Source: Chloroflexota bacterium
GTDB taxonomy: Bacteria; Chloroflexota; Dormibacteria; Dormibacterales; Dormibacteraceae
DNA length: 18,748 nucleotides
Direction of reading: 5' to 3'
Assembly: GCA_005879675.1 (NCBI GenBank)
Contig: VBJE01000017.1
Span: 526 to 19,273 of the forward strand
The position numbers were made by a program, and so were the translations under genes. Numbering within the stretch: position 1 is the first letter of the stretch; every line of letters starts with the position of its first letter. Below are positions 13,873 through 18,748 of this stretch, piece after piece. Below the pieces are notes generated by a model. It saw only the letters and a program-made list of their open reading frames with translations. It was not told where the DNA came from and did no database searches.

Positions 13873-14475
13873 ATGCAACTGGAGAATTCCTTTCAGGTGG
13901 GCGCACCGCCCGACAAGGTGTTCGCCTATCTCCTGGACATCAACAAGGTCGTCGGGTGCGTCCCGGGGGCGGAGCTCTCAGAGGTCGTCGATCCGACGAC
14001 CTTCAAGGGCAAGGTCAAGGTCAAGGTCGGCCCGATCACCGTGGCCTACAGCGGGACGGCGCGCATCTCCGAGCGCGACGACGCGCAGCGGACGGCGACC
14101 CTGACCGCGGAGGGCAGGGAGACGACCGGCCCGGGCTCGGCGCGGGCCTCCGCGAACATGAAGGTGCAGACCGCGGGCGAGGGCTCGCTGGTCGAGATCG
14201 TGACCGAGTACCACGTGGCCGGCCGGGTGGCCCAGTTCGGGCGCGGGGTCATGGAGGACGTGTCGAAGCGGCTGATCCACGACATGGCCGCCTGCATCCA
14301 GGCCAACGTGGAGGCCGCGGAGGAACCCGTCCCGGACGACGACGTCAGCGCGGCGGTGGCGCGGTCCACCCCTGCGCCTGCTCCGCAGACCGCCAAGCCG
14401 GTGAGCGCCTTCGCGCTGTTCTGGCACCTGGTGAAGCTCCGCGTCGCGCGGCTCTTCGGACGACGCTCAGCCTAA
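13873..14475 (+). CDS. coxG: CoxG, SRPBCC-fold CO dehydrogenase accessory protein
   Basis: CoxG-family protein of the START/SRPBCC superfamily; homologues recruit CO dehydrogenase to the cytoplasmic membrane and may handle a lipid or quinone. The 200-residue protein begins with the CoxG pattern MQLENSFQVGAPPDKVFAYL, followed by CVPGAEL (29-35), FKGKVKVKVGPITVAYSGTA (44-63) and a C-terminal amphipathic helix GRGVMEDVSKRLIHDMA. After an acidic and Ala/Pro linker (150-176) comes a short hydrophobic-basic segment (SAFALFWHLVKLRVARLFGRR, about 178-198) that could anchor to the membrane. ATG start has no strong ribosome site. Divergent from coxS; the 3' end overlaps an uncharacterised minus-strand gene by 9 nt. 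Confidence 0.92.
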   Translation: MQLENSFQVGAPPDKVFAYLLDINKVVGCVPGAELSEVVDPTTFKGKVKVKVGPITVAYSGTARISERDDAQRTATLTAEGRETTGPGSARASANMKVQTAGEGSLVEIVTEYHVAGRVAQFGRGVMEDVSKRLIHDMAACIQANVEAAEEPVPDDDVSAAVARSTPAPAPQTAKPVSAFALFWHLVKLRVARLFGRRSA

Positions 14476-14985
14476 GAACACCGCCAGCATCAGGTCGCGG
14501 TTGACCCAGATGTTCGGCTGGGTCCAGCTCTTGCCGTTGACGCCGAAGATCGTGATCGTGACGTCGATCATGGCGAAGAAGCGCGACTTCATCAGGATCT
14601 CGGTGTGCATCGACGGCTCGGTCGCCTTGGGGAACTCAGCCGCACCGGTGACCATGAAAGTCGTCGCCTGGAACATGACGTAGCGGCGGATCATCTCCGC
14701 GACCAGGTCCGGCGGCGCCGGCTCCGGCTCGATCGTCCGGATGCCGCCGACGAAGTCCTTGTTGAAAAGGCCTTCCGGAACTCCGCTCAGCGGCACGGCC
14801 CCGGGGACGAGCGGCTCGGCGCTGACGTTCCGCATGTGGAAAAGGGGCTCGGGGTCGTTGATCGTCTCCCGCAGGCGGCCGCCGCGGACCTGGATCTCGG
14901 CGCTGAGGCGCTGGAACGAGGTCAGCACGTCGACCTTGCTCCACGAGAGGTTCGCCCCGAGCGCACCCGCTGTCGGGCTTGACAT
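14467..14985 (-). CDS. Hypothetical protein (172 aa)
   Basis: I do not recognise the family. The protein looks genuine: balanced composition, a beta-rich C-terminal half with FFAMIDVTITIFGVNGKSWTQ, and NIWVNRDLMLAVFLG at the end. There is no signal peptide, obvious membrane helix or Cys/His metal site. ATG 14983-14985 is preferred over upstream starts because TATCCT (14995-15000, minus strand) lies 9 nt before it, a layout suggesting a leaderless transcript, and there is no ribosome site. It converges on coxG with overlapping ends and is divergent from the amidase gene across a 53-bp gap, so it may share control with the amidase. Function unknown. Confidence 0.7.
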   Translation of the reverse strand: MSSPTAGALGANLSWSKVDVLTSFQRLSAEIQVRGGRLRETINDPEPLFHMRNVSAEPLVPGAVPLSGVPEGLFNKDFVGGIRTIEPEPAPPDLVAEMIRRYVMFQATTFMVTGAAEFPKATEPSMHTEILMKSRFFAMIDVTITIFGVNGKSWTQPNIWVNRDLMLAVFLG

Positions 14986-15038
14986 CAGCGGGCAAGGATA
15001 GCGCTGCGGCCCCGATTGGGCCAGGTACAAACCCGACA

Positions 15039-16148
15039 ATGGGTCTTGTGGAGCTGAACGCATTCATCTCCCGCTCGGACGAGCAGGGCCCCGGAGACAG
15101 GGTCGCGGTCAAGGACCTGGTCGACGTGAAGGGCATGGTGACCACGGCGGGCGGGATCATCCTCCCCAACGTCCCCGCCGCCAGGGATGCCCCGGTGATC
15201 CGGCGGCTGAGGCAAGCGGGGTGCGTGATCGTCGGCAAGGCCAACCTGCACGAGTTCGCCTACGGCGTCACCAACATCAACCCGCACTACGGCACCGCCC
15301 GCAATCCGCGCGACCCGAGCCGGGTGGCAGGAGGCTCTTCGGGCGGCTCGGCGGCGGCGGTCGCCGCCGGGATGTGCGACTGGGCGATCGGCAGCGACAC
15401 GGGCGGATCGATCCGCATCCCGGCGTCGCTGTGCGGCGTCGCCGGTTTCAAGCCGGCTTACGGCAGCATCGACATCGGCGGCGTCATCCCGTTGAGCAAG
15501 TCTCTGGACACGCTCGGCCCGATCGCGCCCGACGTCGCCACCACGGTCCGGGCTTACGCCGTGATGTCCGGGGAGCAGATCTCGCTCGACCGTCTCGCGA
15601 GGCCGCGCCTGGCGGTGCCACGCGGCTGGGTCACCGACCTCGACCCCCCGACCGCGGCCGCATGGGCGCAGGTCTCGCGCGGGCTTCGACAGGTCGATTT
15701 CCTCGACCGGGGAGCGCTGTTCGAGGTCGGCCTGACGATCCTCCTCTTCGAGGCCGCGGCTTACCACCGCCGCTGGGCGGCGGAGTCGCCGGAGAAGTAC
15801 GGCGACGACGTGCTGCGTCTGATCCGCCGCGGCTTCGAAGTCTCTCCGGACGAATACGAGAAGGCCTTCGCCGAACGCCGGAAGCTTGGCGCGGCGGCCA
15901 ACCAGGCGCTGAGTGAAGTCGACGCCCTCGTTCTCCCCGCCACCGCGATCGTGGCGCCGCCGGTCGAGGCGGGCCCCGAGGTGCGGGAGCCGCTCTCGCG
16001 CTTCACCCGTCCCTTCAACACCACCCACCAACCGGCGGCCGTGATACCCGCTCCGGTGCATGGCCTCCCCGTCGGCATCCAGGTGGTCGGCCGCGGCAAC
16101 TCCGAGACGCTGCGCGCGGCCGCATGGCTGGAACGGTCCTGGAAGTGA
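15039..16148 (+). CDS. Amidase-signature family hydrolase
   Basis: Ser-cisSer-Lys amidohydrolase; substrate unknown. The 369-residue protein contains the full amidase signature: catalytic Lys25 (VAVKDLVDVKG), cis-Ser100 in GGSSGGSAAAVAAG and nucleophile Ser124 in SDTGGSIRIPAS. The K-to-S and S-to-S spacings of 75 and 24 are the same as in GatA. At 369 residues it is about 100 shorter than GatA, and no gatB or gatC is adjacent, so a stand-alone catabolic amidase is more likely than the tRNA amidotransferase subunit. Start ATG 15039 gives the usual short N-terminus before VKDLVDVKG; an earlier in-frame ATG at 14979 would add 20 unlikely residues. A TACAAA box 7 nt before the ATG suggests leaderless expression. 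The stop overlaps the start region of the following methyltransferase. Confidence 0.9.
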   Translation: MGLVELNAFISRSDEQGPGDRVAVKDLVDVKGMVTTAGGIILPNVPAARDAPVIRRLRQAGCVIVGKANLHEFAYGVTNINPHYGTARNPRDPSRVAGGSSGGSAAAVAAGMCDWAIGSDTGGSIRIPASLCGVAGFKPAYGSIDIGGVIPLSKSLDTLGPIAPDVATTVRAYAVMSGEQISLDRLARPRLAVPRGWVTDLDPPTAAAWAQVSRGLRQVDFLDRGALFEVGLTILLFEAAAYHRRWAAESPEKYGDDVLRLIRRGFEVSPDEYEKAFAERRKLGAAANQALSEVDALVLPATAIVAPPVEAGPEVREPLSRFTRPFNTTHQPAAVIPAPVHGLPVGIQVVGRGNSETLRAAAWLERSWK

Positions 16149-16969
16149 AGTCGAAGGAGGTCTTTCCGTCCATCTTCAGCCGCCACGCCGCGGCCTACGA
16201 GAGGCGCATGGACGACATCATGTCGCGGGGCGAGGCGCGCGGCCGGCAGCGAGTGATCGACCTCGTCCAGGCGCGACCGGGAATGCGCATCCTCGACCTC
16301 GCCTGCGGTCCCGGCACGCTGACCGGCCCCCTGGCGGCGATGGTGGCTCCCGGCGGCGAGGTGGTCGGCGTCGACCTGGCGCCGGGGATGCTCGAGCGCG
16401 CGCAGGCGCGGCGGATCCCCAACGCCCGCTTCGAGGTGATGGACATCGAGCACCTGTCGTTTCCGGACGGGTCATTCGACGCCGCCGCCTGCGGGCACGG
16501 GCTGCAGTTCGTCCCTGACCTGGATCGTGCGCTGGTGGAGGCGCGGCGCGTTCTCCGCCCGGGGTCGAGGTTTGCCGCCAGCGTGCCGCTGGGCGGCCGG
16601 AGGCAGGAGGCGTGGGAGCTGCTGGAGAAGTCCGCGGCCACCTGGCTTCCAGCCCCGCCGCCGCGTCCCTCGGACAACAAGCCGACTCAGGCCGCCCTCG
16701 GCGATGTGGATGCCTTCGGCGCCGCCGCGCGATCCGCGGGATTTGCACGCGCCGACGTGGAGGTGGTGGAAGAGAAGGTGGTGTGGGCGTCGGCCCAGCA
16801 GCTCGTCGACCTCGCGACCAGCTGGTGGGACTTCGCCGCGCGCCTGGAAGGGGTCGACGACAGCCGGCGCGACGGCTTCCGCCGCGACGCGGTCGCCATG
16901 CTCCGCCAACGCTACCCGGGGGCGATCGAGACCGCGAGCCAGAACCACGTCCTGATCGCCATCGCCTGA
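16124..16969 (+). CDS. Class I SAM-dependent methyltransferase
   Basis: Methyltransf_11/UbiE-like methyltransferase; substrate unknown. Of 281 residues, motif I is RILDLACGPGTL (55-66), the acidic SAM-ribose contact is Asp84 (VVGVDLAPGML), motif II-like MDIEHLSFPDGSFDAAACGHGLQFV spans 106-130, and motif III is RRVLRPGSRFAAS. The C-terminal half is unlike MenG, and the N-terminus lacks the YDxxN pattern of MenG/UbiE, so menaquinone methylation is possible but not supported. Start: ATG 16124 overlaps the amidase by 25 nt. A GTG at 16145-16147 would overlap the amidase stop as GTGA, the coupling used elsewhere here, and is a good alternative. Probably cotranscribed with the amidase. Confidence 0.85.
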   Translation: MAGTVLEVKSKEVFPSIFSRHAAAYERRMDDIMSRGEARGRQRVIDLVQARPGMRILDLACGPGTLTGPLAAMVAPGGEVVGVDLAPGMLERAQARRIPNARFEVMDIEHLSFPDGSFDAAACGHGLQFVPDLDRALVEARRVLRPGSRFAASVPLGGRRQEAWELLEKSAATWLPAPPPRPSDNKPTQAALGDVDAFGAAARSAGFARADVEVVEEKVVWASAQQLVDLATSWWDFAARLEGVDDSRRDGFRRDAVAMLRQRYPGAIETASQNHVLIAIA

Positions 16970-17047
16970 TCGGGTTGCGCCTCGTGGCGGCGCGTTTGTG
17001 ATTTGGGACTAACCGGGGGAATCACGCGTGGCGCTGGTCAAAATTTC

Positions 17048-17446
17048 ATGTTGAACGTGCCGCACCCAAGCGCGATGCTGAGGCTCGTCGCGTTTGCCGT
17101 CGCGGCCGGGCTCGCGATGGCGGGTGTTCAGCCGGTGGTCGCGGCCACGACCGGCGAGGTGGGCATGAGCTGGGCGTTCAGCCTGACCGGCCCGGCGTTG
17201 CTGACCGCGGTGCTCGTCTTCGGCGCCGGCCACATCCTCTACCGCGGCGACATGGTGCAGCCGCCCTGGTACTCGGCGTGGTTGCTGCTGCCGGGGTCGT
17301 TCCTGCTCGCGGGCGCGGCCGCCATGTGCATCTTCGGCGCGCTGGTCGAGTTCACGGTCATCCCCTGGACCATGTGGGTGCTGCTGATCAGCGGCGCGAT
17401 GCTGTGGATGGCCGCGCTGGTCATGGTCCGCGGCCGCTCCCACTAG
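17048..17446 (+). CDS. Small integral membrane protein, four predicted helices
   Basis: Uncharacterised 132-residue membrane protein. Hydrophobic stretches lie at about 11-32 (possibly a cleaved signal, with VVAAT after it), 42-65, 77-100 and 105-127. Short charged loops include YRGDMVQPPWYS between helices 2 and 3, and the C-terminus is a basic RGRSH. I know no matching family. Start ATG 17048 is chosen because the frame upstream to 17003 has only a TTG and is not protein-like. No ribosome site is evident before 17048, but an AAAATTT run directly precedes it. An ATG at 17075 (M10) is another candidate. It stands alone between the methyltransferase and the convergent TetR gene. Confidence 0.7.
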   Translation: MLNVPHPSAMLRLVAFAVAAGLAMAGVQPVVAATTGEVGMSWAFSLTGPALLTAVLVFGAGHILYRGDMVQPPWYSAWLLLPGSFLLAGAAAMCIFGALVEFTVIPWTMWVLLISGAMLWMAALVMVRGRSH

Positions 17447-17456
17447 CCAGGAGCGG

Positions 17457-18110
17457 TTATCCCGGAGGCTTCGCCGTCGACGTGGCCGCGCGCGTCAGCC
17501 GTTCGCGGATCGCACGTCGCCCGCGCTCGAGCGCCAGCAAACCGTCGCCGCTCTTGAACCCGCTGTTCGCGCCGCCCATCAGGCTGTCGAGCTCCCAGGC
17601 GAGCTGCTCGGGGTCGGCGGCGGAGTCGATCTCCCCCGCCTGCTGGGCTTCCGTGACCGCCCGCTTGAGGCTGTAGGACCAGTAGGCCTTCTTCTCGAGG
17701 ACCGAATCCCGGACCGGCCCGGCGCGCCTGCTGTCGTACTCCTCGGCGACGGCCCAGAAGAAGCAACCGCCTGTAAAGACACCGCGCTCGAGGTAGGAGA
17801 ACCACGAGTCGCACAGTGCCCAGACTCGGCCCAGGCCGCGCGGCTGGGCCAGGGCGGGGCGGATCACCTGGTCGGCGAAGATCTGAGCCGCGGCGTCGAT
17901 GGTCGCCAGGTGCAGCTCCTCTTTGGAGCCGAAGTGGGCGAACAGGCCGCTCTTGCTGATGCCGAGGTCGTCGGCCAGGCGCTGCAGCGAGACGGCGTCC
18001 AGGCCCTCCGCCGAGCCGACCCGCGCGGCGTGGTCGAGGATGGCCTGGCGGGTCTTCAGGCCCCGGATCCGGCGCCGGTCGGTTGGCTCGGCCGGTTGGG
18101 CGATCGCCAT
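17457..18110 (-). CDS. TetR/AcrR-family transcriptional repressor
   Basis: One-component repressor, 217 residues. The N-terminal DNA-binding domain is typical: TRQAILDHAARVGSAEGLDAVSL (20-42), then helix-turn-helix LQRLADDLGISKSGLFAHFGSKEEL (42-66), with the recognition helix at SKSGLFAHF. The C-terminal ligand domain is helical and contains GGCFFWAVAEEYDSR, a pattern seen in several TetR subfamilies; the ligand is unknown. Start ATG 18108-18110. A TAATAT box on the minus strand at 18121-18126 leaves only a very short leader, so the mRNA may be nearly leaderless. Divergent from a GNAT acetyltransferase across a 15-bp-arm palindrome that is the obvious operator; it likely represses both itself and that gene. 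Confidence 0.93.
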   Translation of the reverse strand: MAIAQPAEPTDRRRIRGLKTRQAILDHAARVGSAEGLDAVSLQRLADDLGISKSGLFAHFGSKEELHLATIDAAAQIFADQVIRPALAQPRGLGRVWALCDSWFSYLERGVFTGGCFFWAVAEEYDSRRAGPVRDSVLEKKAYWSYSLKRAVTEAQQAGEIDSAADPEQLAWELDSLMGGANSGFKSGDGLLALERGRRAIRERLTRAATSTAKPPG

Positions 18111-18124
18111 TTGCCGCTTGATAT

Positions 18125-18172
18125 TAGCACGACCGGTCGGTTATTATTCGCATTGAACGACCGGTCGTGCTA
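18125..18172. promoter_or_regulatory. TetR operator: two CGACCGGTCG palindromes in a 15-bp inverted repeat
   Basis: TAGCACGACCGGTCG (18125-18139) and CGACCGGTCGTGCTA (18158-18172) are perfect inverted 15-bp arms. Each contains the self-palindromic 10-mer CGACCGGTCG, with centres 28 bp apart. The outer edges touch candidate -10 boxes: TAATAT (minus, 18121-18126) for the TetR gene and TATTAG (plus, 18171-18176) for the acetyltransferase. Two bound repressor dimers could block both promoters. Sequence is direct; binding by this TetR is inferred from position. Confidence 0.85.
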
Positions 18173-18193
18173 TTAGTTTGCAGGAGGCTGGCG

Positions 18194-18688
18194 ATGGTTG
18201 AGATCGAGGCGGCGAGGAGGGGTTGTCCCGGCCTGGCGCGGCTCGAGCCGGGTGACGAACCGCTCGTCGGCCGGCTCTTCGCGAGGCTCTCGCGGGAATC
18301 GCTGTACCGGCGCTTCTTCACCCCGGTCCAGAGCGCCGACCGTTTCGCGAGCGCGCTGTTGCGGGTCGACGGGATGGAGCGGGCGGCGGTCGCGGCGATC
18401 GAGGCCGGCGAGGTGGTCGCGGTGGCGCAGTACTCGCGCCGGCCCGGCGCGGTGGCGGCCGATATGGCGATCGTGGTCGCGGACGCGTGGCAAGGGCAGG
18501 GCATCGGCACGCGGTTGATCGCCGCCCTCGCGGACGGGGCCGCGGCTCACGGAATCCAGGCCTTCTCCGTCGACGTGCAGGGCGACAACCTCGGCGCGAT
18601 GCGGCTCCTGCATCGAGTCGCGCCAGGAATGCGGCTCGCGTTCAGCGGGGGCGTCGGCGAAGGCACGTTCCCCATCGGCGCCCAATGA
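18194..18688 (+). CDS. GNAT-family N-acetyltransferase
   Basis: Acetyl-CoA-dependent acetyltransferase, 164 residues. The acetyl-CoA binding motif A is VVADAWQGQGIGTRLIAAL (94-112) with the Q/R-x-x-G-x-G/A core at Q100-G101-Q102-G103-I104-G105. The N-terminal DEPLVGRLFARLSRESLYRRFF (21-42) resembles the GNAT domain of protein-lysine acetyltransferases of the Pat type, so a protein substrate is possible. No cyclic-nucleotide or acyl-CoA-synthetase domain is attached. ATG 18194 has a strong GGAGG (18183-18187, 6 nt spacing); the frame extends upstream but only with a TTG. It is under the putative TetR operator, and its stop overlaps the next start as ATGA. Confidence 0.88.
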   Translation: MVEIEAARRGCPGLARLEPGDEPLVGRLFARLSRESLYRRFFTPVQSADRFASALLRVDGMERAAVAAIEAGEVVAVAQYSRRPGAVAADMAIVVADAWQGQGIGTRLIAALADGAAAHGIQAFSVDVQGDNLGAMRLLHRVAPGMRLAFSGGVGEGTFPIGAQ

Positions 18689-18748
18689 ATAGCCGCGAAA
18701 GGCTCGACGTTCTGCGCGCGAACGGCGAGCTGGCAGCGCTTGGCGAGG
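18685..18748 (+). CDS. Start of a coupled ORF, truncated by the right edge
   Basis: ATG 18685-18687 overlaps the acetyltransferase stop (ATGA). The frame stays open for 21 codons to the window end (MNSRERLDVLRANGELAALG...). The segment is helical and charged. Nothing can be said about family; it is likely cotranscribed with the acetyltransferase. Confidence 0.6.
   Translation, partial: MNSRERLDVLRANGELAALGE

Noticed and set aside
15039..16148. Amidase as GatA of the tRNA-dependent amidotransferase
   Set aside because: Catalytic spacing matches GatA, but the protein is about 100 residues short and no gatB or gatC is adjacent.
16124..16969. Methyltransferase as MenG
   Set aside because: Only generic class I motifs are present; MenG/UbiE-specific N-terminal and internal signatures are absent, and it lies far from the men genes.
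1..18748. CRISPR arrays, tRNA/rRNA genes, transposases, phage or defence genes
   Set aside because: No regularly spaced repeats, tRNA-like cloverleaf, rRNA stretch or mobile-element protein could be found by reading both strands.

Overview
The window is 18.7 kb of very GC-rich, densely packed bacterial DNA. The menaquinone genes, frequent GTG/TTG starts, several apparently leaderless promoters and an aerobic CO-dehydrogenase-type cluster fit a soil-type Terrabacteria lineage such as Actinobacteria, Chloroflexi or 'Ca. Dormibacterota'. That placement is inference; there is no rRNA or other strong phylogenetic marker here.

Region 1 (1-5258) is menaquinone biosynthesis. menD (minus strand, running off the left edge) and menH (plus strand) are divergent. 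Between them lies a 194-bp hairpin-rich element whose 18-nt ends are inverted copies of each other and sit just upstream of both start codons. On the minus strand a MobA/MocA-like nucleotidyltransferase is followed by menB, menA and a 69-aa small ORF, with menB-menA-smORF tightly coupled. MenD, MenH, MenB and MenA would carry isochorismate to SHCHC and DHNA-CoA to demethylmenaquinone. menF, menC, menE, the DHNA-CoA thioesterase and a clear menG are not in the window.

Region 2 (5319-7020) holds endonuclease IV (nfo, all nine metal ligands present), a 74-aa orphan protein read convergently with it, and a CGNR zinc-finger regulator expressed from an AT-rich divergent promoter.

Region 3 (7092-14475) is a form II-type aerobic CO dehydrogenase (xanthine oxidase family) cluster. 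It reads coxS-coxL-coxM-coxD-coxE-xdhC/coxI on the minus strand, with coxG divergent on the plus strand. The S-L-M order and the CoxL active-site motif PYRGAGR both point to form II rather than canonical CO-oxidising form I. The MocA-like enzyme of region 1 could supply the molybdopterin cytosine dinucleotide cofactor. coxS as given is broken: an internal gap, inferred at about 52 nt, removes the first [2Fe-2S] cysteine and shifts the frame. This is either a real pseudogene or an assembly error.

Region 4 (14467-18748) holds an uncharacterised 172-aa protein (minus), an amidase-signature hydrolase and an overlapping SAM methyltransferase (plus), a four-helix small membrane protein (plus), and a TetR regulator (minus) divergent from a GNAT acetyltransferase (plus). 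The last two are separated by a perfect 15-bp-arm double palindrome. A truncated ORF begins at the right edge.

No tRNA, rRNA, CRISPR array, transposase or phage gene was seen. I did not find a clearly new multi-gene system. The least-explained items are the menD/menH mirrored leader, the disrupted coxS, the extra N-terminal region of the MocA-like protein and the two small orphan proteins.
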